Assembly (NCBI GenBank): GCA_013306675.1
Contig: JABLUY010000032.1
Location: 62,001-126,000 of the forward strand
Direction of reading: 5' to 3'
DNA length: 64,000 nucleotides
Source of the DNA: Thraustochytrium sp. TN22
Taxonomy: Eukaryota; Sar; Bigyra; Thraustochytrida; Thraustochytriidae
The notes below the pieces were generated by a model. That model was not told where the DNA came from. It worked only from the letters and a program-made list of their open reading frames with translations, and did no database searches. Positions within the stretch are counted from its first letter, which is position 1, and each line of letters opens with the position of its first letter. Positions 18,912 to 28,799 of the stretch are shown here, piece by piece. Made by a program: the position numbers and the translations under genes.

Positions 18912-21900
18912 ATGTCGGTGGTGCAGGAGATCGGCGACAAGGGCGCCACCATGGCGTGGTGCCCGATCAAGTCGCACAAGAGCTACATCGCGCTGGGCGC
19001 CAAGGACGGTGCGAACGAGCAGACCTTTGACGACTATGGCGGTGAGCTGGACGTGTACGCGGTGAGCATGGATGGCGCGCCGGCACCCAAGTTCGTGGGC
19101 AAGGTAGAGACGCCGGCCCGGTTCAATTGTTTGGCATGGGGCGCCAAGGGCCCTGGCGGCATGGGCGTCATCGCTGGCGGCATGCAGAATGGTGCCATCA
19201 ACGTCTGGGACCCTGCTGCGCTGGGCGAGCCGCTTGCCGTTGTGCAAAAGCACAAGGCCAAGGTGAATGCGCTGCAGTTCAACCCGTGTGCTGGCACCGA
19301 GCACTTGCTCGCCACGGGCGCAAGCGACAACGAGGTCTACATCGTGGACCTCAACAAGCCTGACAAGCCCGCCGTGCACAGCGTGGCCGGTCCCGGCTGC
19401 CAAAAGCACACCGCGGAGGTGCGTTCCGTGGCCTGGAACCTCGAGGTGCAGCACGTGCTCGCCACGGCCGCATTGGATGCCGCCTGCACGGTGTGGAGCC
19501 TCAAGGCCAAGAAGCCCTGGGCCGAGATCCGCGACCCGAGCGGCTGCGGCATTTCCGCCATTGCCTGGAGCCCTGTGCGCGGCCTGCACCACCTGCTCAC
19601 AGCCTCGAACGATGACCGTGATCCCGTGCTGCGCCTCTACGACGTGCGCAGCTCCACCACGAACCCACTCGCGGAGTACCGCGGCCACACAGGCGGCATC
19701 TTCTCGCTCTCCTGGTGCCCGGAGGACTCGTCTTACTTCCTCTCCTGCGGCAAAGACAACCGCACGCTCTTCTGGGACCTTTACTCGGGCAAGCCCGTCG
19801 CCGAGCTCCATGGCGACGGCGCCAAGATGGCGCACGACGCGCAGGCCATTGGCAATGGCGGCGGCTTGCCTGGCGGGCCCGGTGGCTTTGGCGGCGTGCC
19901 CACCGGCCTCGGCGCACCGCCCTCGTCCTTTGGCGGCCCGGGCCCGGCCTTTGGCGGCGCAGCCTCTGGTGGCGACGTCTTCGGCGCCGGGTCTGGCATC
20001 GCCAGCGGCAACAAGGGCCGCCGCTACCAGGTTGCCTTCTCCCCGCACCACCGCACCATCTTCGCTTCGTGCTCCTTCGATCGCAAGGTCCAGGTGCTTT
20101 CCATCAACGGAGCCTGCGGTGGTGTCGAGGAGGCGGCGCGCGCCGCCGCCTCCCAGCCCCCGGCCAAGCTGCGCGCCCCCACCTGGACGCGTCGCAAGTG
20201 CGGCGCGGCCTTTGGTTTCGGCGGCCGCATCCTGCACTTTGGCTCCGCCCCGCCCGTGAACCCCAACCACGTGCGCCTCTCGCGCTTCGTCGAGGAATCT
20301 GAGGTGCTCGACCGCTGCATTGAATGGGAGACCCAGTTCATCAACGCTCTCAACATGGACATGCAGGCGCAGCAGCAGCAGCAGCAGCAGCAGCAAACCG
20401 ACAGCTCTGGCTTTGCGCACCTCTCGCAGCTCTGCCAGGCCAAGGCCAGCGCGGCCGCCTCTCGCGCCGACAGTGAGGCCTGGAGTTTCATGAAGATCCT
20501 CTTCGAGCCCTCGGCGCGCGACAAGATTCTTGAGCAGCTCGGTTTCGACATGGACTCCATTAACTCGCTCGTCGCCAGCCTCGACCACTCCGCTGCCGAG
20601 GCCGCCATCCAGGCCCCTGCCGAGGCCGCGAACGCAGACGCCACGTACATGACCCAGTCCCATGACCAGGACACACTCCAGGAGCAGCAGCAGCTGCCTC
20701 AGGACCAGTACATGTACGACCACCATCAGCAGCAGCAGCAACCGCAGCAGCCGCAGCAGCCATCGCCACAGCAAGGCTTCTCGCAGGTACAGCAGCAAAT
20801 GGAGCAGCTGCGCCTGCAGAGCATGAACGGTGGAGGCGGCGGCGCCGTTGACGATTTCATGAACGGCTTCGGGAGCAGTGATGCCGCTGGTGGTGGCGGT
20901 GGTGGAGATGTCTTCGATGACTTCAGCCGCACCGAAGGCGAGGCTGGTTTCACCCACGACGATGCTGACCCGGACGCCATGCCACAGCAGGGCGAGGCGA
21001 TCTCCCAGGAGGCCGCTCCAGGCGAACCGCCCGCTACGCCGCAGCCCGAGACGCCGGGCGCAACCGCCTCGCCCGTCCCCTCGCCCTCGCCCGAGGCACC
21101 TGAGCAGGCCCCGGCCCGCCGCCTCGAGGATGTCAGTCTCGAAGATGTCGAGGTCGTGGACCCCAAGGTGGATGACCTCGTCGGCAAGGCGCTCCTCATC
21201 GGTAACTTCAATGCCGCCGTGTCCGCGTGCCTTGACCACAACCGATTCGCCGACGCTCTCTTGCTCTCCTCCTGCGGCGGCTCTGAGCTCTGGGACAAGA
21301 CCCTCACCAAGTACCTCGAGCGCTTCTATGCCAAGAAGCCGTACATTCCGGTCCTCGCGGCCGTGCTGCAGCAGGATCTCGAGGCCTACGTGCGCCGCTC
21401 TGACGTCTCCGGGGACAACTGGAAGGAAGTCCTTGCCATCGTCTCGCAGTATGGCAAGTCCGATCAGGTCCCCTCGCTCTGCGAGGCACTCGCCGCCAAG
21501 CTCGAGACCGAGCGCAGCGACGAGGAGGCGACCATCGCTGCCTGCTTCTGCTACATCTGCGCCAAAAACGTGGAGAAGACCGTTGACATCTTCCTCAAGC
21601 AGGGCAACGCAAGCCTTGGGCCGCACGCCAGCGCCGTCGACCGTATCATGCTCTCGCAGTCCATCGTTGAGAAGACCCAGGTCTACATGCAGGCGCTCGA
21701 CGACGCCTCGTCCATGACGGCCATTCCCAATGTCATGGCTCACTACATCGACTACGCCACCTTTCTCGCGGCTCAGGGCCAGCTTGACGTGGCCGCAAAG
21801 TACGTGGCCGCCGTCGATGCCACCACCATGCAGCCCTCTGGCGAGCCAATCTACGATGAGCACGGCAACTTCGTCGCGGCAGGCACGGCGACAGCCTTTG

Positions 21901-22973
21901 AAGCCGACCACAACGCGCAGGCCTCGCGTGCCCTTATGCTCATGGACCGTATCTACCGGGCACACCCGCAGCCTGAGTACGGCATCTCCCAGTACATTCC
22001 AGGCCCTGTCCTCGCCTTTGAGGTCAAGCAGCCCGGCGTTGCGCCTTCTAACAAGCCCTGGTATCAGGAAACCGCGCAGTCTTCGCCGCAGGACGCTTAC
22101 TCGAGCGCCCCTCTGAGCAACGGCGTGTCTGCCTATGGTGAGCAGACGCAGCAGCCTACCGCAACTGCCTCGTACGGCCAACCCTCGCAATATCAGCAGC
22201 AGCAGCAGCAGCAGCCACCGCAGCCGCAGCAGCATCAGCCACCGCAGCCGCAGATGCAGCAGACGGGCATGTACAGTCAGCCCACCTACAGCCAGAGCGG
22301 TGCCCAGCCACCGCAGACCTACGGCCAGCCTTCGCCCATGATGCCGCCGGCGCCGGCGCCGACGCCGCCCATGCAGTCCATGCAGCCGCCGAGCGACCCG
22401 AACCGTTACGTTCACGACAATGACGGCTTTGGCTCCACGGCCGGTAACCCTCTCGCCGGGCAAAAGTATGGCAACCTCTCCAGCCAGCAGACCGACCCTT
22501 CGTCGGCCTACATGCATTCGCCGCAGCTGCAGGCACAGCAGGCGGCGCCGGCGCCGCAACATCAACAGCAGCAAGGCATTTTCAACCCAAACGCCACACA
22601 GCCCAAGCCCGCTCAGCCCGAGCCTGCGCCGCAGCCCGTGCAGCGCGTAATGCCATCTCAGATGGCGCCTTGCATGCAGGCGCTCGAACAGCACATGCAG
22701 GCCCTGAGCAGCCAGGCCGTGTCCACAACGGAGAAGCGCAAATTCGCCGATGCCCAAAAGGTCGTGGCCGCGCTCAAGGACAAGCTCACCACGGGCGGCG
22801 TGCCCGAGGATCTCTATCCAGAGATCACGCAGCTCGTCCAGGCCATCACTGCCAACGATGCCAACACCGCCAAGAACGTCTGGCAAGCGCTCACCGCGCG
22901 CAAACACGTGTGGGCCGAGCAAAAGGACTGGCTCAAGGGCATGCTCTCCCTCTCCCGTTACCAGAGGCGATGA
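18912..22973 (+). CDS. SEC31: COPII coat protein Sec31
   Basis: Outer-coat subunit of ER-to-Golgi COPII vesicles that pairs with Sec13. 1,353 aa from ATG 18912 (MSVVQEIGDKGATMAWCP). The N-terminal third is a WD40 propeller with blades visible as WGAKG, NVWDP, TVWSL and FWDLYSGKPVAEL. A Gly-rich insert and a Gln-rich stretch (poly-Q, Q/P) follow. The helical ACE1 region (about 753-900) contains DNWKEVLAIVSQY and CYICAKNVEKTVDIFL, typical of Sec31. A Pro/Gln-rich disordered arm (about 1070-1250), the expected Sec23-binding part, leads to a C-terminal helical SRA1-like domain (about 1253-1353). No intron is seen. The opposite strand is also open for about 1,587 codons; I regard that as a by-product. 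Confidence 0.93.
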   Translation: MSVVQEIGDKGATMAWCPIKSHKSYIALGAKDGANEQTFDDYGGELDVYAVSMDGAPAPKFVGKVETPARFNCLAWGAKGPGGMGVIAGGMQNGAINVWDPAALGEPLAVVQKHKAKVNALQFNPCAGTEHLLATGASDNEVYIVDLNKPDKPAVHSVAGPGCQKHTAEVRSVAWNLEVQHVLATAALDAACTVWSLKAKKPWAEIRDPSGCGISAIAWSPVRGLHHLLTASNDDRDPVLRLYDVRSSTTNPLAEYRGHTGGIFSLSWCPEDSSYFLSCGKDNRTLFWDLYSGKPVAELHGDGAKMAHDAQAIGNGGGLPGGPGGFGGVPTGLGAPPSSFGGPGPAFGGAASGGDVFGAGSGIASGNKGRRYQVAFSPHHRTIFASCSFDRKVQVLSINGACGGVEEAARAAASQPPAKLRAPTWTRRKCGAAFGFGGRILHFGSAPPVNPNHVRLSRFVEESEVLDRCIEWETQFINALNMDMQAQQQQQQQQQTDSSGFAHLSQLCQAKASAAASRADSEAWSFMKILFEPSARDKILEQLGFDMDSINSLVASLDHSAAEAAIQAPAEAANADATYMTQSHDQDTLQEQQQLPQDQYMYDHHQQQQQPQQPQQPSPQQGFSQVQQQMEQLRLQSMNGGGGGAVDDFMNGFGSSDAAGGGGGGDVFDDFSRTEGEAGFTHDDADPDAMPQQGEAISQEAAPGEPPATPQPETPGATASPVPSPSPEAPEQAPARRLEDVSLEDVEVVDPKVDDLVGKALLIGNFNAAVSACLDHNRFADALLLSSCGGSELWDKTLTKYLERFYAKKPYIPVLAAVLQQDLEAYVRRSDVSGDNWKEVLAIVSQYGKSDQVPSLCEALAAKLETERSDEEATIAACFCYICAKNVEKTVDIFLKQGNASLGPHASAVDRIMLSQSIVEKTQVYMQALDDASSMTAIPNVMAHYIDYATFLAAQGQLDVAAKYVAAVDATTMQPSGEPIYDEHGNFVAAGTATAFEADHNAQASRALMLMDRIYRAHPQPEYGISQYIPGPVLAFEVKQPGVAPSNKPWYQETAQSSPQDAYSSAPLSNGVSAYGEQTQQPTATASYGQPSQYQQQQQQQPPQPQQHQPPQPQMQQTGMYSQPTYSQSGAQPPQTYGQPSPMMPPAPAPTPPMQSMQPPSDPNRYVHDNDGFGSTAGNPLAGQKYGNLSSQQTDPSSAYMHSPQLQAQQAAPAPQHQQQQGIFNPNATQPKPAQPEPAPQPVQRVMPSQMAPCMQALEQHMQALSSQAVSTTEKRKFADAQKVVAALKDKLTTGGVPEDLYPEITQLVQAITANDANTAKNVWQALTARKHVWAEQKDWLKGMLSLSRYQRR

Positions 22974-23185
22974 GCTCACGATAGAAGAACAGCCTCTCAC
23001 ACTCGCAACCCGTCCCAACTCATTGAAAACCCCAAGCCAACCGAACCCAACCGTAGTGTAGCCAGATGCTCAAGCTAGATCGTCTTTAGCTTAGAGACGA
23101 CCGAGATTGCGCGCGCGAGAGAGAGAAAGAGAACCAAAGAAAGACAGATTCTAAAAGCCTCCATTCAAGGCTTGTTTGAAGCTAG
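22974..23185. other. Short convergent spacer 3' of SEC31
   Basis: About 210 bp with an inverted repeat (TCGTCT ... AGACGA near 23078-23098), a purine-rich GA stretch, and a CTAG island at 23181-23190 that supplies the stop codon of the opposing gene. Confidence 0.7.
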
Positions 23186-24535
23186 CTAGCAATGTAGTCC
23201 GGCACGGTACAGGCGCTCGTGCAAGTGTACTGGCAGACAGCCATGCTGCAGAAGCGTTCCAAAGTTTTCGTGCAGAATCAGTTCACGCTTGTGGACCTCC
23301 ATGGAGCGTACTGCATGCTGAAAGGCAACCTCCTTTCCTGCCAAACGCTCCTGCAGAGCTGCCACCAGCATGTTGGGCAGCAGTGGGATTCGTTTCTCGA
23401 TGCCTTGGTCCTTCTCGCTTCCTCCCCCCAGCTCAATTTTCTGGTTCAGCTCGCTTCCCTGGCACTCCTCGCAGCTCTGCGCGAAGAGCGATTCGGCACA
23501 CGCGCGGCAATAGGTTGCCGCGGAATCGTCCCTGACGAACCACACCGCGTCTTGGAATGTCTGGAAGCAATGCTGGCATGTCAATTCTCGATCAAGCGCC
23601 TGGCTGATTGCGTCACGGGACTCGAGCAGCGAGATCACGAGCGGCAGATGCACCAGGAGCTTGCCACAGACCTCGGAGCTAACGGCAGTCAGTAGATCGC
23701 GGTCTCCACAGAACCGTCGGAAAACGCGCCGCACCCGTGCGCCCCGATACCACGCCTGAATGGCGAGGGTCGCGAGTAGGCGCGTCTCGGCCTCCCGCGA
23801 CTCCAGCGCTGCCAGCTCCGTCTCAAGGTCGGTCACGCGCCGCTCGACCTCCGCAATCGCCGCATTCTTGGCGTCCAACTCGTGCCGGACCATGCGGAGC
23901 TCCTTGGGCAACTTCGTGGCAACAAATCCGCACACGTCCTGTCTCTCGCGCGCATGCCGCTCGCACCGCGTCTGCAGGTCCCACGCTTGCTTCTCCAGCA
24001 TCTTGATGCGTCTCTTGTGCTCCCACGTGCGGTTCACCACATTCAGTTGGGCCTGCAACTGCTCTCGTTCGCGTAAGAGCGCTCCCACAGGCTGGGCGCG
24101 CAGCTCCGCTTCGAGCTGCGCCTCCGTCTCGCGCAGCGTCGAGAGTGCAGCGTGGCCGCTCGCCCTGGCGTTGTCAAGACGCCGTGTGCAGTCCGACGCC
24201 TGCACGGCGGTCATGGTGCTCAAATCCACCTCGTGCGCGTCCAGGCAGACCTGGAGCTCGGCCACGAGCTCACACAGGTCATCGACATCGGACGAACCGG
24301 CGTGCTCTGGCAGACTCCGGTGCTCATCGGCGCGCTCCTGGCTGCGACGAACATCAGCACCCTGACGCACGCGCCGGTGCGCGTGCACGAAGGCTCGCTT
24401 GCAGGGGCCGCCACCCGTCGAAGGCCGTGCTTCGAGCGGGTACTGCTCTAAAGCGCGTAGTAGCACGGCTTGCGCGCTCGCTTCGCTCGCCGCCCGGCCA
24501 GTTGCCGGCCACGCGCTCCTTGGCCGCCTGCGCAT
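23186..24535 (-). CDS. Coiled-coil protein with IQ motif and CxxC zinc-binding cluster
   Basis: 449 aa from the ATG at 24535; this start is uncertain, because the first 90 or so residues are low-complexity and might include an unseen intron or leader. A central coiled coil is followed by an IQ motif (AIQAWYRGARVRRVF), the usual calmodulin-binding form. Next comes a cluster of three CxxC pairs (CQHC, CRAC, CEEC, about nt 23470-23590), probably a zinc-binding fold. A further helical tail includes LPNMLVAALQERL. The stop TAG lies inside a CTAG island. The IQ plus coiled-coil make-up suggests a cytoskeletal or flagellar protein, but I do not recognise the family. Confidence 0.65.
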   Translation of the reverse strand: MRRRPRSAWPATGRAASEASAQAVLLRALEQYPLEARPSTGGGPCKRAFVHAHRRVRQGADVRRSQERADEHRSLPEHAGSSDVDDLCELVAELQVCLDAHEVDLSTMTAVQASDCTRRLDNARASGHAALSTLRETEAQLEAELRAQPVGALLREREQLQAQLNVVNRTWEHKRRIKMLEKQAWDLQTRCERHARERQDVCGFVATKLPKELRMVRHELDAKNAAIAEVERRVTDLETELAALESREAETRLLATLAIQAWYRGARVRRVFRRFCGDRDLLTAVSSEVCGKLLVHLPLVISLLESRDAISQALDRELTCQHCFQTFQDAVWFVRDDSAATYCRACAESLFAQSCEECQGSELNQKIELGGGSEKDQGIEKRIPLLPNMLVAALQERLAGKEVAFQHAVRSMEVHKRELILHENFGTLLQHGCLPVHLHERLYRAGLHC

Positions 24536-25037
24536 TCTCCGGGAGCCCGCTCGGGACCACCTCGCTGGGGGTATGCTGTACTCCACTTCGCCGGAGCTCT
24601 GTTTTGCAAAGGCTGCGTTCGTGCCGCAGGCACTGCCAAACCACCGCAGGCTTGATATTCTGAGCCTGATTGCGGGGCCTCGGACTGGGAAGGAAACTCG
24701 AACCTAAACGGACACATCCTCGCTTCTCGAGGATCCTACGAAATCGTTCCGATGAACTTCCATAATTTTGAATGCGAGCGCAACCACGGCGCCCGACCCG
24801 CCGCCGCCGCCCGCGGCAAACCACGCCCGGACGGACGGCGCGCCGGCAGCGGCGCGGCGGGCGCGGCGGGCGCGGCGCGGCGCGGCGCGGCGCGGCGCGG
24901 CGCATTGCAGGTCTCGCGGCGCCTTCCCGCGTGCCTGCCCTGCGCCCTGCGCCCTACGCGGCGCGGCGAGGCGCGCGGCAGGGAGGGAGGGAGGGCGGCC
25001 CCGGCCGAGGCGCGGAGACAGTTTACCGAGCGAGGCG
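24536..25037. promoter_or_regulatory. Divergent promoter with (GGCGC)n tract
   Basis: About 500 bp between divergent starts. A GGCGC tract at 24851-24902 is oriented with the plus-strand RING/BRCT gene and ends about 135 bp before its ATG. No gene is seen. Confidence 0.6.
24851..24902 (+). repeat. (GGCGC)n / GGCGGGC tract
   Basis: Two GGCGCGGCGG-type units followed by about seven perfect GGCGC units on the plus strand, upstream of the RING/BRCT gene. Confidence 0.9.
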
Positions 25038-28000
25038 ATGCCCACGGCAGAGGAGGAGGTCCCGGAGCCTGCGCAGCGCGAGGAGCCGGACGAGGATGAA
25101 GAGGATGTGCGCGAGATTCTCAAATGCGTGCACGCCATCGGGCAGGACTTGACGTGCTCCATCTGCTACAGCCTCCTCAAGGAACCTGTCATGACGCCCT
25201 GCCGCCACGCCTTCTGCAAGCCTTGCCTCAACCGCGCACTCACGGTGCGGCAGATTTGCCCGCTCTGCAAGACGGAGGCGTCGCGTCGTGCGACGCGGTC
25301 CTGCGAGAAGCTCGAGCTCGTGCTGGCCCACTACAAGCAGCTCCACCCGCACAACGCCAAGTACTCCAAGGCCATGGAAAGGGCACACCTGGATGCGGAG
25401 GAAGCCGAGGACGGGCCGGCATCGCGCTCCCCTCGGCCCAGCGTGACATGGCGCGACGTCAGTGATGACGAGGATGGCCTGGAGGCTGGCGCAGAGACGA
25501 CATCAAAGAAAACAAAGAACTCATCCACTTCGTCCAAGACGAGGAAAAGAGAGCCATCGAGCGCGCCGCGAGACGACGCCAAGCCCTATGACAACAGCGA
25601 CATGACGCAAATCGAGACGCTCACGCAGATCGCCAAGGGCTTCGGCGCAAATCCGGACCGGCTCTTCCCCGCCCGGAACCAGCCCAAGCTCCCGCAAATG
25701 TCCTCGGCCGAGTACATGAAGTTCCGCGAGGCGCGCCTCTCGCGCATCTCGCGGCTCGTTGACGACGATGATGATGACGATATCGACGATATCGACGAGG
25801 CCAACAGCGCCGCTACCGCCGCTGCCGGGCTTGAGCCGGTCGCGGGGGGCGCCAACAGGTCCGAGCCGGCAGCCATCAATTCCCAAACGAGCAAGGACGA
25901 AGACGTTGCACTGGAGCCCACTCAAGGCTCAAAAGCAGTGGACGCGACGAGCACGAGCACGGCAAGCCGGCGCCGCTCCCCGAGGCTAAGCATGCCGCCA
26001 CCGCCTCCGGCACCCCCGGCAGGTGCCGTCGCGGGGCCTGCTGTGAGCCAGACAGCGACGCAGAGCTCCTCCGAGTCGTCCGCTTCGCACAACGATAATG
26101 CGCAGCAGGACCCAGCGCCGCTGGTTGCGCCAGCCATGGAGACTCCGGCCGTGCGGCGACGGCGCTCGCTCGTGGGAAGTCAACGCTCCGCGGCCCTCGC
26201 AGCGCCGCATTCCGGCAAGTCTGCAATGACCACGCCGGCGACCGTCATTTTGGCTCGAAGCCAGAGCCAGAGCCAGAGCCAATTCGTTGACACCCCGGAG
26301 TCGCGCAGTATGCGCTCGCGCGGCCGCCCAAGTATCGACGAGACAGACGAGAAGCCGTCCGCCATGAAGCGAGTGCGGGCAGCCTCGCCGGACGGTGCAC
26401 AGGACAAAGCAGAACACTGCCCGCCTTTCAACTTGGAGCACGTGCTCCTGCGCGAGGAGCTCGGCCCGGTCCGCGAGCGAGCAGCCGACGAGGAGGGCGA
26501 GGCGCTGCAGGATACGAACATGGCCGCGGAAGCCGAGGCTGTTGCAGAGGTCAACGTAAGCGGCCCTGCCGGTGCTGCCGGCGCCGCCAACGCTGCGGAG
26601 GAGGAATGGAAGGACACCGGCGGCGGCAGCGGCGACGGCGACGACGACGAAGAGGAGGAAGAGGAGGGAAGGTTGAATGTGGAGTCCGCCGCGGAACGCG
26701 ACGAGGCTGCGCAAGAGAGGGCGGCTGCGCCCAGGCTCGGTGCGCTGCAAGAAGACGCTGGAGACATGGGGGGCGACGATGCCTTGGACGAGAGGGGCGA
26801 CAGCGATGGAGACGGCGACGGCAAGCATGGCGGTAGCTTCGCTGGCAACGATGCCAAAGAGGGCGTGGCACCGGTCTTATCGTCAGCACCGGCTCAGGGG
26901 TCGTCCCTCACATTGGGACCGGCTGCACCTTCGACTTCCGGCCCTGGGTCGCCCACGGCCCCAGTGTCGGGGCCACCGGCATCGGCGTCTGGCGCTCAAG
27001 CTTCGCGATTTGTCGTCGGAGACCATGTCACTGTGGAGCGGCGCATGCAGCCCGGCATGAACAAACCTGGTGGCGTGGGTAAGATTGTCCGGGCCAACGA
27101 CGACGGGACCTTTGACGTCCGGTACCTGCTCGACTCGCGGCGTGAGAAGCACGTCGGGCCGGAGCTCATGACTCCGGGCATTGACGTGAACAGCAACAGC
27201 CTTATGGGCAGCAGGCACGGGGCCGGACCGTCCGGCGAGGAGCCGCTGCTCGCCGAGCACGGGCGACCAAAGCGCAGGAGCGTCCCTCGCGACATGTTTA
27301 ACCCGTACGACTTCATGAGCCAGGCGGAGTACGCCCGCCTGCTGGAAATCGACGAAAAGACGCGCAAGCGCCTTCCACTGCGAGATACGTCCGGGGCAAC
27401 GCCGCGCGGCGCCGGTGGCGCGGCGTCAGACTCTGCCACGAGCGCGGACCGCGTCGAGCCTCAGAACAGGCCGAGACGCGGCAACCTGAGCGGTGCGCGG
27501 TCCGCCGGTAAGAGCACCGGCGCCCGTGCGCGCGTGGAGCAGAAACGCAAGCGTCGGCGGACGGCCGGCGACGTGCCTCAGGAGTCGCCTCTGGCTGCTG
27601 AGGCGACGACAATTGAGGATGCGCAGGACGGTCAGGCGCCAGAGGGCGCGGAAGAGCCAAAGGGCAGCGCGCGCGGCGCGAGTGCAGGACGGTCCAGCTC
27701 GAGCGTGCCGCGACCGGTCATCGTGCTCACCTCGCTGAGCACCGAGAAGATGCGTGAAAAGGTGGTGAGCGACATTCAGAAGCTCGACGGCGAGGTGGAG
27801 CTTGAAGACCTGGGCAGAGCGACACATCTGGTCGTCCCTTCAACGCGTAAGGCCGGCGGCGGCCGCGTGGCCAAGGCTCGCACGCTCAAGTACGTGCGTG
27901 CGATTGCCGCGGGCCGCTGGATCGTCGATGTGAAGTGGGTTCGTGAGTCTGCGCGCGCCGAGCGCTGGCTCGCGGAGGACGACTACGAGGTCGACGGCGA

Positions 28001-28406
28001 CATGAAGACCATCGACCTGGCGAGCGGAGGGCCGCGGCGCGCACGGTTGCGGACCGCAGCAGGGACGTCGCAAGGGTCGATTTTCTCCTCCCTCCTGCTC
28101 TCGCTCTGCGGTAACTTTGCAGGCAGCCGCGTGCCGCCGAAGCGCGATCTACAGGAGATCTTCACGCGCTGTGGTGGCTCCACGGTCCGCACGGCGGACG
28201 AGCTCGTCAAGGCTCGCGCAGACCGCGCGGACGGCGACCAGTGCATCTGCGTGGTGCTTTGCGAGCACCTGGAGGCGGCGTGCCAGGACCCACGCTTTGC
28301 GGCGCTCGCCGAACAGCCGAACGTTCAAGTTCTCACCCCACAATGGCTGCTCAACAGCGTGAGTACCTACACGGTACAGCCAATGCAGCCCTACCAAGCA
28401 ACGTGA
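25038..28406 (+). CDS. BRCA1-like RING and tandem-BRCT protein with Tudor-like insert
   Basis: 1,122 aa from ATG 25038. An acidic leader precedes a complete C3HC4 RING finger (Cys40, Cys43, Cys55, His57, Cys60, Cys63, Cys74, Cys77), implying E3 ubiquitin ligase activity. A long disordered, acidic, Ser/Ala-rich middle follows, including poly-Asp and poly-Glu runs. Near 659-710 a compact segment (GDHVTVERRM ... GGVGKIVRANDDGTFDVRYL) looks like a Tudor/Agenet-type barrel. Two BRCT repeats end the protein (about 887-992, with WIVDVKWV, and about 1014-1112, with LTPQWLLNS). RING plus C-terminal tandem BRCT is the architecture of BRCA1/BARD1, the DNA double-strand-break ubiquitin ligase. No ankyrin repeats (BARD1) or PHD finger (plant BRCA1) is seen. 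Orthology to BRCA1 is inferred from architecture. Confidence 0.85.
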   Translation: MPTAEEEVPEPAQREEPDEDEEDVREILKCVHAIGQDLTCSICYSLLKEPVMTPCRHAFCKPCLNRALTVRQICPLCKTEASRRATRSCEKLELVLAHYKQLHPHNAKYSKAMERAHLDAEEAEDGPASRSPRPSVTWRDVSDDEDGLEAGAETTSKKTKNSSTSSKTRKREPSSAPRDDAKPYDNSDMTQIETLTQIAKGFGANPDRLFPARNQPKLPQMSSAEYMKFREARLSRISRLVDDDDDDDIDDIDEANSAATAAAGLEPVAGGANRSEPAAINSQTSKDEDVALEPTQGSKAVDATSTSTASRRRSPRLSMPPPPPAPPAGAVAGPAVSQTATQSSSESSASHNDNAQQDPAPLVAPAMETPAVRRRRSLVGSQRSAALAAPHSGKSAMTTPATVILARSQSQSQSQFVDTPESRSMRSRGRPSIDETDEKPSAMKRVRAASPDGAQDKAEHCPPFNLEHVLLREELGPVRERAADEEGEALQDTNMAAEAEAVAEVNVSGPAGAAGAANAAEEEWKDTGGGSGDGDDDEEEEEEGRLNVESAAERDEAAQERAAAPRLGALQEDAGDMGGDDALDERGDSDGDGDGKHGGSFAGNDAKEGVAPVLSSAPAQGSSLTLGPAAPSTSGPGSPTAPVSGPPASASGAQASRFVVGDHVTVERRMQPGMNKPGGVGKIVRANDDGTFDVRYLLDSRREKHVGPELMTPGIDVNSNSLMGSRHGAGPSGEEPLLAEHGRPKRRSVPRDMFNPYDFMSQAEYARLLEIDEKTRKRLPLRDTSGATPRGAGGAASDSATSADRVEPQNRPRRGNLSGARSAGKSTGARARVEQKRKRRRTAGDVPQESPLAAEATTIEDAQDGQAPEGAEEPKGSARGASAGRSSSSVPRPVIVLTSLSTEKMREKVVSDIQKLDGEVELEDLGRATHLVVPSTRKAGGGRVAKARTLKYVRAIAAGRWIVDVKWVRESARAERWLAEDDYEVDGDMKTIDLASGGPRRARLRTAAGTSQGSIFSSLLLSLCGNFAGSRVPPKRDLQEIFTRCGGSTVRTADELVKARADRADGDQCICVVLCEHLEAACQDPRFAALAEQPNVQVLTPQWLLNSVSTYTVQPMQPYQAT

Positions 28407-28799
28407 TCGCTTTTAAAATTCAAAAAGGCAGATGCAATTGAGGTTTCACAGGAACAGGGTTGAATTCCAAGGTGGCCGGGCGCAGTCCTGACGGGGCCAG
28501 CCGAGGGCGGGGAAGAATTGCTCCGAGCGGCTCCAGCAAGAGAACTCTCGATCTATTTGGGCAGATAGATAGAGCCTTACCCAGCTAGCAATGACGCAAC
28601 CAAGGCGCTGCTGTGGCACCGCATCTTCGAGTTCTAAGGTAGTAGGAACGCTTTGAACCGGTCCAAGAGCCAACACCTCGGAGGTCCTCATCGTGTGCAG
28701 CCTTAATGTAGGCAACGACAGCCAAGGGCGTGGACCTGCGGCGCTATCATCTGCACCTAGCTTGCCAGTAGCTCTCTACTTGAGCTGTGGCTAAGCTGA
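28407..28799. other. Convergent spacer, no gene seen
   Basis: About 390 bp between the stops of the RING/BRCT and dynactin genes. It contains single CTAG units near 28583 and 28758; nothing else is recognisable. Confidence 0.7.

Noticed and set aside
18255-23018. 1,587-codon frame on the minus strand opposite SEC31
   Set aside because: The plus strand encodes a clear Sec31; the antisense product is Leu/Arg/His-rich low complexity with no domain.
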